DNA of 64,000 nucleotides from Lantana camara (taxonomy: Eukaryota; Streptophyta; Magnoliopsida; Lamiales; Verbenaceae), in contig CM074860.1 in NCBI GenBank assembly GCA_037501455.1, positions 41,488,501-41,552,500 on the forward strand. The letters are read 5' to 3'. The number at the start of each line of letters is the position of its first letter. Position 1 is the stretch's first letter. Below are positions 46,464-56,872 of this stretch, one piece after another. The notes beneath the pieces were generated by a model. That model did no database searches. It saw only the letters and a list, made by a program, of their open reading frames with translations, and was not told the DNA's origin. The translations under genes and the position numbers were made by a program.

Positions 46464-46669
46464 TTCGAGGTAAAATGCCTAGGATCTTAGTACCCATTGG
46501 GAAACGTGTTCCTCTTAGATCTTTGGGAATTCTAGATCTTTGAAAAACAGTGGGAGCTACATTAGATTAAAGACCTTATCTTTTGTATATCGTTATAATT
46601 CAGCATGCTCACTAGTTCTCTGTTTTACCATTTAGGTCGTAGATTCTGTGATTCTCTACGTGTATTGAA

Positions 46670-47071
46670 ATGGCAACCAAAAACCCTCTTGTATCGATCC
46701 TCGAGTCAAACAAGTTGACTGGTCCCAACTATTCTGATTGGCTGAGGAATCTAAAAATCATTTTAGATTCTGAGAAGAGAACTTATGTTCTCTTCGAAGG
46801 GGAGCCTAGTCCCGAAGGGGAGGCTCCCACTCGGGCCGAGCGGGACGCGATTCAGAAGTGGAAGGATGATAATCTCCAAGCCCGTTGCCTTATGTTGGCT
46901 AACATGTCTCCGGACTTGCAAAGGCAACATGAGGCCATGGAATTTGCTTGGGAGATTTACGACCACTTAGAGCAACTTTACCGCCCTCATGAACGTGTTA
47001 CAAGGTATAACACTTCAAAGGAATTGTTCCACTTGAGAATGAGGGAAGGTTCAAGTGTCCATGAATATTGA
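46670..47071 (+). pseudogene. gag: Copia gag, N-terminal part, ending at an in-frame stop
   Basis: 133 codons starting MATKNPLVSILES, with LTGPNYSDWLRNLK, the start of a copia-type gag (UBN2/DUF4219-like) domain, and W..YDHLEQLY later. The ATG at 46670 is the first in frame after the leader. The frame ends at TGA 47069-47071 after SSVHEY. The same frame reopens at once and the next frame (47108) continues in phase, so this is a nonsense mutation rather than a natural end. Gag normally forms the particle shell. Confidence 0.85.
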
Positions 47072-47107
47072 CTCAAGTTTCTCGCCCTTACTGAGAAACT
47101 TGCTTCC

Positions 47108-48481
47108 ATGGACATGCCTCTGAAAGATGAGCTTTCAGTGGATTTGTTGCTAGCTTCGCTCCCACCATCATTCAACCCATTCGTCCTTAACTTCAATATG
47201 AATCATGCTGGTGCTACTGTAGCTGAGTTGATTAGTCAGCTTGTGACTGCTGAAAGCACGATCAAGAAGGACAATAAGGTTTTGATGGTAAATGCTCCAT
47301 CTTCCTCTTCTGGGCCTTCTAAAGGCAAGGGCAAGAAAGCCCAAAGGAAGAAGAAGAAGAAACCCCTTAGGCCCACTGGTGGCGTTTCGAAGGGGAAGGC
47401 CCAAAAGAAGAAGCGTGATCAGAAAGAGGATGTTTGCTTCCATTGTGGCAAAGCGGGACATTGGAGGAGAAACTGCCCAGAGTACAAGGCTACTCTAAAG
47501 AAAGGTATCTTTCTCGTTGAAGTAAATCTTTCTATTAATTCTAGTTCTTGGGTACTTGATACCGGTTGTGGAACTCATATCTGTAATGATGTACAGATGC
47601 TAAGTGAAGTCCAACAACTCAAAGAAGGAGAATGTGTCTTGAAGATCGGCGATGGCTCAAACGTTGAAGCTCGAGCTTTACGCACAATTAGATTAGATTT
47701 AGGTAGTTTTGAGTTAGTATTAAATAAAGTCCTTTATGTACCGAGCATTATTCGTAATATAATTTCAGTTCCAATATTAGATTGTGAAGGTTATGAAACT
47801 TATATTAAGAATGGTAAATACTTTATCAAACAGAACAACTCTTCCGTGCACATCGGTACTCTAAGTAATGGACTTTATCTAACTCAGAATATCAATATTA
47901 TGAATATACAACGAGAAACGAAGCGTAAGAGAGATGACAAAGTTTCAGCTCACTTATGGCACGCTAGATTAGGACACATTTCCAAGAACAGAATTAGCAA
48001 GATAAACACTTTAGGATCATTCTCTGAAAATGATCTTCAGGAGTTAACTTCTTGTGAATCCTGTCTCAAAGGAAAAATGTCCAAGGTTTCTTTTAAAGGA
48101 ACTGTGGAACGTGCCACTAAGGTTTTGGATTTGATCCATACTGATGTTTGTGGACCGCTCAGTGTAAGCACTAGAAACAATCATCAGTATTTCATAACCT
48201 TTACTGATGACTTTAGTCGGTATGGTTATGTATACTTAATGAAGTATAAATCTGAAGCTTTTGAGAAATTCTTAGAATTTCAAAAGGAGGTTGAGAACCA
48301 AACTGGTCACAAGATCAAAGCACTTCGATCTGATCGAGGAGGCGAATATCTTAGTGAAGAATTCCTTAATCATCTCAAAGATAATGGGATTATCTCTCAG
48401 TGGACTCCTCCGGGAACTCCTCTGCTAATGGAGTTTCTGAGAGAAGGAATCGAACCCTACTTGATATGGTTCGTTCCATGA
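47108..48481 (+). pseudogene. pol: Copia gag C-terminus, protease and integrase N-terminal part
   Basis: Same frame as the upstream gag piece. Order by residue: remaining gag helices (1-60), a Lys-rich tract (72-107), zinc knuckle C110-x2-C113-x4-H118-x4-C123, aspartic protease motif with D151 (WVLDTGCGTHIC), pre-integrase zinc site H285, H290, C316, C319 (HARLGH..CESC), and the integrase core with the first two catalytic acids D346 (HTDVCGP) and D409 (RSDRGGEY). The protease cleaves the polyprotein and the integrase inserts the cDNA. A one-base loss around 48420-48430 shifts the frame, so the third integrase acid lies in the next frame and the tail of this one is not native. Confidence 0.88.
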
Positions 48482-49149
48482 TGAGTTTCACTGACTTACC
48501 ACCTTCTTTCTGGGGTTATGCCCTAGAAAGTGCAGCAAAGATTTTGAATCTTGTTCCCTCTAAGTCAGTCCCTAAGACGCCCTATGAAATGTGGCATGGT
48601 AAAATCCCTAGTTATTCTTACTTAAGAATTTGGGGTTGTCCTGCTTACGTGAAGAGGACAGTGGGAGATAAGTTAGAATCTCGTTCTAACTTATGCAACT
48701 TTATAGGTTATCCTAAGGAATCCATAGGATACTACTTCTATGATCAATCTGAACAAAAGGTGTTTGTTTCCAGAAATGCTACTTTTCTGGAGGAACCGTT
48801 CCTTAAAGAAAAGAAAGGCAAGATCATAGAATTAGAAGAAGTACAAAGTGACCCCACACCACCCACTGAAGAAACGTCCCACTCTGATCAACCACAACCA
48901 ATCACGAATTTCGATACACATGTAAATCCTCCTCTAAGGCGTTCTGAACGCACTCCTAGACAGCCGGAGAGATGGTATGGATTCTTCCATGAAATCTCTC
49001 AAAAGGATAATGATCCTTTAACATATGAGGAGGCACTTTCAGATTCTGACTCTGAACAGTGGATAGAAGCCATGAAATCCGAAATGGACTCCATGAACTC
49101 CAACCAAGTTTGGACCTTGGTAGATTTGCCTGATGGGTCAAACCCATAA
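48428..49149 (+). pseudogene. pol: Copia integrase C-terminal part
   Basis: It continues the integrase in another frame from about 48428. NGVSERRNRTLL carries the catalytic Glu of the DDE triad, followed by the integrase C-terminal region (KTPYEMWHGKIPSYSYLRIW, IGYPKESIGYYFY) and the acidic/Pro-rich linker (PTPPTEETSHSDQPQP), then the start of the reverse transcriptase module (EALSDSDSEQWIEAMKSEMD). It ends at TAA 49147-49149, caused by a second one-base shift near 49140; the reverse transcriptase resumes in the third frame. The ATG at 48400 is not a real start. Confidence 0.85.
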
Positions 49150-50591
49150 GTTGCAAATGGATCTTTAAGAGAAAGCTTGGAGTTGATGGAAGCATTGCAG
49201 CCTACAAAGCAAGACTGGTTGCAAAAGGATTCACTCAAAGACCCGGCGTGGACTTTGATGAAACCTTTTCACCAGTTGCAATGCAAAAGTCCATTCGAAT
49301 CATGCTTGCCATTGCTGCATATTATGACTATGAGATATGGCAAATGGATGTGAAAACTATCTTTCTCAATGGTGACATTGACAAAGACATTTATATGGAG
49401 CAACCCATAGGTTTCACATTCAGTGGGAGTGAGCAAAAGGTTTGCAAACTCCAAAAATCAATCTATGGATTGAAACAGGCTTCTAGGAATTGGAACATTC
49501 GATTTGATGAATCGGTCAAAGCGTTTGGCTTCATCCAAATTTCGAATGAGTCATGTGTGTATAGAAAGGAATTGGAGACCTCAGTGCAATTCTTAGTACT
49601 TTATGTTGATGACATCCTTCTTATTGGGAATTCGAAGGATGACATGAAAGTGACTAAGTTATGGTTATCGAACCAATTCGAGATGAAAGATCTTGGTGAT
49701 GCGTCCTATATCCTTGGAATTAAAATCTATAGAGATAGATCTAGAAGGTTAATAGGACTATCACAGTCGATGTACATTGACAAAGTATTGAAGAGATTCA
49801 ATATGGAGTCAGCAAAGGTTAAGAACCTTCCTATGAGTGTAGGAACATGTCTTTCAAAGAAGATGTGTCCTAAGACTAACCTTGAGAAGGAAAGAATGAC
49901 TCATACACCTTATGCGTCAGCAATAGGTAGCATAATGTATGCAATGTTATGTACTCGACCGGATGTGGCTTATGCACTTAGTGTGGCAAGTCGTTTCCAA
50001 TCTGACCCCAGAGATGGTCACTGGGCTGCCGTGAAGAATATTCTTAAGTACTTGAAAAGTACTAAAGATTTATTCTTAGTTTACGGAGGTCAGAAAGATC
50101 TTACTGTCGAAGGATACTGCGATGCAAGCTTTGCATCTGACTTAGATGATTTTAAGTCAATGTCAGGATACATTTTCTGCCTAAACGGCGGAGCAGTGAT
50201 TTGGAAGAGTTCCAAGCAAACTACCACTGCGGATTCGACCACTGAGGCCGAATACTTAGCTGCAAATGATGCAGCTAAGGAAAGTGTTTGGATTAGAAAC
50301 TTCATTCAAGAGTTGAATGTTGTTCCTAGCATGAAAGACCCCATTACTGTGTTTTGTGACAACACTGGGGCGGTTGCTCAAGCAAGAGAACCAAGATCTC
50401 ACCAACGGACCAAGCACATTATGAGGAAGTATCACCTAATCCGTGACATTGTCAAAAGAGGAGATGTGCAAATTGAGAGGGTCAAATCAACAGAGAACGT
50501 GGTAGATCCACTTACTAAACCCCTTAGTCGAGAAGCTTTCCAAGGTCATCTTCAGAAGATGGGACTTAGAGTAGCTTTAGAATGGCTTTGA
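49143..50591 (+). pseudogene. pol: Copia reverse transcriptase and RNase H
   Basis: The frame is open from 49143, with the first ATG at 49248 (447 codons). Reverse transcriptase: MDVKT with D34, IYGLKQASR and the catalytic YVDD at 119-122, then the thumb region. RNase H: D292 (YCDASFASD), E335 (TTEAEY) and D371 (VFCDNTGA), and the C-terminal HIMRKYHLIRD and VDPLTKPL typical of copia. All catalytic residues I can place are present, so this part is intact in itself, but it cannot be made as part of one polyprotein because of the upstream breaks. Stop TGA at 50589, six bases before the polypurine tract. Confidence 0.9.
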
Positions 50592-50607
50592 CGGGCAAGT
50601 GGGAGAT

Positions 50608-52571
50608 TGTTAGGAATAGTGCCCTAGAAAGCCGATTGTATATCCGCTTTGTGCTTTTCCTTATTGTAATCACAGACAATCTTTGAATGAAATAACGAAT
50701 TGAGGCAACACTTCTTTATATGCTCTTGTTTGGTATGCGTTTACTTTAGCTGTGCATGTATGAGAACTCCCCTAATCCTGATGACTTTAGGACTCTACCA
50801 TTTAGGTGAAATGGTTCATGAAACGAGCCCTATATCACATAAGTCATGATTAGTAAAATACTCCAAGCCGATGAGTCCTACAGACAGTGGGAGTGTCAAC
50901 CTGACTCCTCTAAGGCTTGCTTGTGGGATCACGCTCTTAAGAAGGACTACCTTGTTTCATGGAGGTGGAAAGTGTATAGTTGATACGTGCGTGATACATG
51001 AGGGTGCTTACTTTAATAAGTAAGTTCACTGAGGTGCCCCGTGTGAGAACATTCCTAAATGGGAAAGGAAGTTTCTATTTCAGGAAATGGAAACTTCCAG
51101 ATTAGGAAATATCTCACGAGTCATTGATGTGATTAATTGATCCTTAGACATGAGGTTCCTTGTCACTTTATGAGTTAACTCTGTAGTCTTAGGTATAAGC
51201 TTTAAAGGGTGTCGCCTTAGACAACTGATTCCAGGCTTATGCTGGGGCTGCACAAGCTGCACAAGTGATTCATGAAAGTGAATGAGAATCAAGAAAGGAC
51301 CTACACTTGCATCTGCAAGGTGATCTCTTATTGTATAAGTCATTCATATGCTATATGGAGTCCTTGGCCAAGGCAGTAGATCAAGACATCAAGAAAAGGG
51401 TTTCTTGGATTGAGATCAAATGGATATGAAATGCACTTAGCTTTAAGACCGGATTATTAGGGTTCTGATTATTCCCTTACCCTAGATCTTGGTTGAGAGA
51501 TAGTAAGTAGGAGGATTGTATCTCACATTAATCAATGACTTAAAGGTTCTGTCGAATCCGAACATTCCAATTCAGCTAGGGGTTAAACACCTGTTGCTAG
51601 ACTTTGGTCGTTTAATCTGTGGACTGATTAATTAATTAGTGAATTAATTAATTAGGGTCACTGCTAATTGAATTGAGAACCTAGAGGGTCACACACAACA
51701 ACTTGGTTACATGAGTTGAGGGTTTAAAATGATTAAACGAGTTAATCGGGCCAAGAGGGTTCCACACGTGTGAAATCACACGTGTGGCTCACGTGAGTGA
51801 CACGTATCACTGTGACACGTGTCACACACGTGTGAATATATATATTATATATATATATGTATTAAATAATTAAATGTGTTAATTATTTAATAGACTTTGG
51901 TTTAATTTTGAATTAAAAAGAAAGTCTTATTTTGGAGAAAAATAATCTAGTTAATTAATTATGAATTAATTAATTAGATAAAATAAGTTATTTATTTTAT
52001 AATAAATAAAGTATAAAATAATCTAAAAAATAGTTTGGATATTTTTTAGCTCTCCTAAAGTTGATTTGAATTTGAATTCAAAGTCAAAGTTGGAAATTAC
52101 TTGAAGATCAAGTAATAGGAGAGAGGGACCAAAATCCTAGCCCATAAAGGACTAGGAATTTCGGCACTCCCCTCTCTATAAATAGGGGAGCTCGAGCTCC
52201 TTATGGAGCTAATTGACAATTCTGTTGGTTCATGTGTTGAACACCTTTCTTTCTCCAAGATTAAATTAAACCCTAGGTTAAGCCTAAACACTAACTAGAG
52301 AACTAGCATCCTTACTAGTTAGATTGTGATCAAGTTGGTGGACTTTCTCTAGAGACTTCAAGTTAGAAGTTTGAAGATTCGAGCTTTACCAAGGAGAGGG
52401 GATCAAGCCGCGAGAAGAGCGTTCTTGGGTGGCTTGAAACGCTTCAAGAAAGAACAAAAGAAAAGTAAGTTTTCTATCTTTACGAATTTGGTTACACGAT
52501 TGCGAGTTCAAGGTCCTTTTGTTGGGAAAATTTTTTAAATTTCGCTGTTTTCTGATTCGTGTTTTCCAACA
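50608..52571 (+). repeat. Copia 3' LTR (1.96 kb)
   Basis: Begins TGTTAGGAATAGTGCC directly after AAGTGGGAGAT and ends TGTTTTCCAACA. TATA box at 52177-52184 and five CACGTG motifs at 51775-51832. This complete copy shows what the 5' LTR has lost. Confidence 0.92.
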
Positions 52572-53179
52572 TCCCGCACTATAGGTCGATCCACATAGGA
52601 AATGGATAATCCGTACATGAACTAACCTATAGCGAACGGGTGACAAGCAAAAGGACAAGCTAGCTAGGCGGGACTAGGCCCTCAAAAGAATTAAATCCAA
52701 CACATGAAATGTAAAGAGGAAGCATAACACAATCAATTCATTATATATCAAAGGTCCAAAAGTTCAATATATCAATACATTATCATCTCCCGTATTATAC
52801 ATGTAAAAGTTTCCAAATGCTACCAATAACCATAACATGCTAACTCCGGAGTATAAATACCGATGTCACAAAAAAAAGTATGAAGTGCTAGACTCAACTG
52901 GAGAACACGACATGACTCTGACTCCCGCCTAGCACACCACAGTGAAAACCTGAAAGGTGGAGGCGTCAGTCTATGAAGACCGAGTGAGGGGTATAAATAC
53001 ACATTAACACAAATAACAGGCAAGTTATAACCTCGGGTGAGGTTTTATAACTAAAATTAATATAAGTTCAAGAATAACATAGAACTCGCCCGAGATTACC
53101 ACTATCCATATCAAGCACTTTATTAACTAGTATGCAATCATGCAATTCAATTACACGGCACACATATCAGTTTCATGGA

Positions 53180-53300
53180 TTCAGTTCCATAAACTCCTTC
53201 AGTCCATGAACTCCTTCACTCCAATAACTCCAACACTCCAACGAACTCCATCACTCTAATGAACTACATCACTCCAATGAACTACATCACTCCAGTAACG
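53180..53300. repeat. Imperfect ACTCC-rich tandem repeat in G5
   Basis: Six to seven units of about 18-20 bp of the type CATCACTCCAATGAACTA. The last two or three units are almost identical, pointing to recent slippage. Confidence 0.75.
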
Positions 53301-53796
53301 GGAAGGTTGTGAGCCTTCACCATTCATGGTAGCACGGTCACGGTTCAATCACGGTAACATGGTTAACATGACTTGTAACATGATACACGGCTTTCTTTCA
53401 ATAAACATGAGTCAAGAGTTCGGAACAGTTATAAGTATATACACCGTTTTTGGCCTGAAATCCACATAAAAGTTATACAATTCTATATGATTAGCAATTA
53501 AACCTCACCTTTACCGACAAAATGCAAGTGGATCACGGCCTACGGCCCTGCTCCTCCTCACGGGGAAGCTGGTCTGTGCAAATAGACGTGTACACATGAG
53601 ATATGACTTTAAATGGGCCAAATATGATGAACGGCGAAAATGCGACGAGACGAAGAACAATATGAAAGGTAGCATGCAAACATCTTATTTTGGCATGTAA
53701 TCAATCATATAATAGCAATTTTGGAAGAAATAAATGTTTGGGTTAAAATCCCAAAATTATAATTTTAGGCACTAACTTTTGTTCTATCAGAATGCT

Positions 53797-54026
53797 GGGA
53801 ACGGCCATTCCTAGTTGCTGTGTAAACTGGGAAGGGCCGTTCCCAGGTGCACCGAAAACGCTCCTGCGTTTTTACATTTTAAAAGGCGACTTAAGCTGGG
53901 GAACGGCCGTTCCGGCGCACAGGCCAAAATGGGAACGCCCGTTCCCATGCGCGCACCAGCTATGGGTTCAAAGGAGTGGGAACGGCCGTTCCCAGAATGA
54001 ACTGGGGACGGGAAGGGCCATTCCCG
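53797..54026. repeat. GC palindrome cluster in G5 (GGGAACGGCCGTTCCC)
   Basis: Six copies in 230 bp at 53797-53812, 53827-53846, 53900-53913, 53929-53948, 53977-53994 and 54009-54026. Perfect examples are GGAACGGCCGTTCC (53900) and TGGGAACGGCCGTTCCCA (53977); others have one or two mismatches. They are separated by 14-54 bp of unrelated sequence. Confidence 0.9.
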
Positions 54027-54932
54027 TTCCTCTGTTATTACAGAAACAGAGCAGAACAGGGGTCAGTTTCGGGAGCAAAAGAAACACTTCAAAACTTGAT
54101 CAAATTCAGATTAAAATGCAAGAATTCTGGTAATTCATAAGCATACATATTCGATATACCATAAAGTTCCATATAACACTTAACCTCATGCCTAATCTCC
54201 AAGAATTACAAGTTTCAAGCTCTCATGCCAAATCTTCCCATAAGCTTACTTTCTTCAAGAATTCATGCTTTAAATCATGGCATAATCACGTATTCATGCA
54301 TCTTACTAACATATAGTCCATATATTTCATAAATCACAAACCCTAGCTAACATATATTTGATCAAGAATCATCAACCATGAAACACACACCTTAGAAGAA
54401 CAAGAAATGGAGAAGAAAGATGATGATGATGACTATGTCTCAAATCTTGAAATATTTCTTGGAAATCTTGGTGAAAATTGGATGAAATCTCTTTCCTACT
54501 TCTTAGCTTGTGGTTCGGTGGAAGAAAGGGAAGCAAACTGATGGATTTGGATGCCAAAATGATCAAGGAAGCTTGGAGATGTAATATTATATGATTCATC
54601 CATTTTTGAAAAATGTGAGTTGTATAAATTGCAATTTAATCCCTTGCTTTATGGAGTCATGCAATCAAGGATACTTTGTTTGGTAATTGCTCAATTGAAT
54701 CCATGAAAAATGTACGCAATTTGGTCCCTAAATTTAAAGAAATGAACATATAGGGATAATCTCATAATTAAACCACTCCCGGTGATATTTCATGTCATAA
54801 ATATTTTCAAGTCATGCGATAAATTCTAAATTTGATATGAATTCATAAAATTTTATGAAAGTATAATATAATATAATTTATAAAATTATAATAAAGCATA
54901 GGAATTTAGTAAATGAAAATCGGGGCGTTACA

Positions 54933-55191
54933 ACCGGCACCTCCACCAAACAATCGGGATCCTCATGGGGTGTTTCTAAGCTATAATCCCCCTCAGTTTT
55001 CTGGTTCTCATGATGATGTTGTTTCAGAGGGATGATTGACTAGGTTGGAGAGGATCTATGGAGTCTTACAATTCACCACACAGGAGAAGGCCCAATTTAC
55101 TAATTTTCAATTAGATGGATCGGCATATGATTGGTGGGAACGAACAAGGGACAAGTTGGAAGTTGACGGGGAAGAGGTTACATGGGAGGTT
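54933..55191 (+). pseudogene. gag: Ty3/gypsy gag fragment
   Basis: About 85 codons in one frame, broken by a TGA at 55033-55035. FSGSHDD, then LTRLERIYG, FTNFQLDGSAYDWWER and TWEVC match the Retrotrans_gag domain (the G-A-x2-WW core) of plant gypsy elements. It is cut on the left by the end of LTR G5 and on the right, within the domain, by a minus-strand copia LTR. This is the only gypsy protein-coding sequence in the window and could be a remnant of the kind of element that mobilises family G, but no link is shown. Confidence 0.75.
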
Positions 55192-56872
55192 TGTTGGAAA
55201 ACACGAAAGAGCGCGCAATGGAAGTTTAAAGTTTTTGTACAAGTTTAATCGTTGTCTTGCAATTTTCGTACTGTAATGTTGTGAATAACAAGAAACTCAC
55301 TTTAATTGAAGCTTTCTTGTGATGTTGTTACCGCCTAACAAACACCCTTCAAGCGGAAAGTCCCTCGAAAGGTCCTTCGATTTAGACTCCAAAGTAGAAG
55401 GCCTCCAAAGCGTATCCACACTAGTCCTAGAATACGATCAAGCAAGTGAGAACGCTAGTTCTATAAGTTATGTTAATGGCTAGGGTTTTGCTTTGAAAAC
55501 TTTTCTTTTGGATTTTCTCAAAAACATAACACTTCGTGCGTGTTGGTCTAAAGAATAAGAGAAGCACCATCCCTTGTATTTATACAAGGTGGTTCGAACC
55601 CCCAGGGTTTCCAATAACTAATTGGATTGTTTTCTTGCTCACTAATTAACTAATTTAATTATTAATTTAATTGGAGAAAATAAGTTCCAACTTGCTCTCC
55701 AAGTCTTGCAAGAATAACCTTCTCTCTCCTACAATAGGAAGTTGGACTTTTCAACTTTACTAAAGTTAAAAGCCAATATTGAATAAATAAATTAATTCCC
55801 AATTAATCATTTATTGGGTTAAGTTTATTTGAGAATAGTCTTAACAATTAATTCAATAATTAATTAAAAGACCAAAATTAATTAATTATAATTTAATTAA
55901 TTAATTCTAGAAAAGAATTCACGTGTAATATAATTACACGTCAGAGCCACGCATCAACCACGTGTACGTGACACGTGGTAGCCACGCAGGCATGCGTGAC
56001 ACGTGGCAATGCCCACGTGTTTCAGCCCCGTTTTCGATCAACTATTTTGATCCTTCGTTAATCATATTAATATCCTACCATAACCCTCGTGCTCTGCCAT
56101 TTGTGTGTGAGCCTTTAGGTTCATTATTCGATTAGCAGTTACAACAATTAATTAATTCCCTAATTAATTAATCACTTCACAGATCACACTACCGTAATCT
56201 AGCAATGGGTGTGTGACCCCTAGCCGAATAACGAAATGAATCGAAGAACCTTTCAGTCAATAACATACAGTGAAATACGATCCTCCTACAACTCCATCTC
56301 TCAATCAAGAACTAAGGCATGGGAATATTCTTGGAGCCTAAGGTCGTTTCATATCCATTTAGACCTCAATCCAAGAAAACCCCATTTTCTTGGTGTCTTG
56401 ATCTTTTATCCACCTTGGCCAAGGGTTTAAGTTTAATGGACTACGAACAACTCAATCAGTAAGAGATCATTTTTGTTCTTGCAAAAAGTGTAGGTCCTTT
56501 GTTGATTCTACTAATTCTACATATGCCACTTGTGTAATCCCAACATAGGCCGTGGTTCAGGTGTCAGTAAGTCGACCCCCTTTTGAGCCTATATCAAAGA
56601 TTATAGAGTTAGCTCATATGAGACATTACAGAATATCAAGTCTAAGGATCAATGAATCACGTTATTGACCTGTGAGATATTTTCTAATCTGGAAGTTTCT
56701 GGAAACTTCCTTTCCCATTTAGGAATGTTCTCACGCGAGACATCTCAATGATGAAGTTCTTGTAACAATTACCCTCATGTATTATGAACGCATCATCGTA
56801 TGCACTTATCACTCCATGAAACTGAGTGATCCTTCTAAAGGACATAATCACACAAGCAAGTCTCAGTAGAGT
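55192..56872 (-). mobile_element. Copia LTR fragment, minus orientation
   Basis: Plus strand begins TGTTGGAAAACACG, the inverse of the CGTGTTTTCCAACA end of the complete copia LTR. Later parts (CTGGAAGTTTCTGGAAACTT, CCATTTAGGAATGTTCTCAC) are the inverse of 51038-51120. It also has a CACGTG-rich block (about 55920-56020). It is cut at 56872 by LTR G6, a few hundred bases before the expected LTR start. It is a diverged relative, not a recent copy. Confidence 0.8.

Larger units (their letters stand above)
44414..46669 (+). other. Copia 2.2-kb untranslated leader
   Basis: Long, mostly AT-rich leader before gag, without credible coding sequence. It holds a sharply GC-rich block (about 44650-44960) with a hairpin trio, and four dispersed TGTCCGCGAGTCGTGGG-type repeats (46143-46463). 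Many short upstream ATGs would hinder simple scanning translation. Confidence 0.75.
42999..52571 (+). mobile_element. Ty1/copia retrotransposon, 5'-truncated, decayed gag-pol
   Basis: Components in order: 5' LTR lacking its first 568 bp (42999-44397), primer site, 2.2-kb leader, gag-protease-integrase-RT-RNase H (46670-50591), polypurine AAGTGGGAGAT (50597-50607) and complete 3' LTR (50608-52571). Integrase before reverse transcriptase is the copia order. The coding region has one in-frame stop and two frame breaks. The LTRs look about 99% alike by eye over the shared part, so insertion was fairly recent. The flanks differ: family G internal sequence left, LTR G5 right. Lineage was not determined; long LTRs and leader would fit the Tork/Angela/TAR side of copia. 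Confidence 0.9.
52572..54932 (-). mobile_element. Family G-related LTR G5, tip missing
   Basis: It starts at TCCCGCACTATAGG, about 30 bp inside the LTR, because the copia LTR abuts it, and ends AAAATCGGGGCGTTACA. It shares AGCGAACGGGTGACAA, AGCTAGGCGGGACTAGGCC and the promoter hairpin (TCAGTCTATGAAGACCGA at 52966-52983; TATA-like GTATTTATAC on minus at 52991-53000). Shorter than G1 or G4 (2.4 kb). A gypsy gag scrap in plus orientation follows instead of a polypurine tract, so it is a solo LTR or a rearranged copy. Confidence 0.75.
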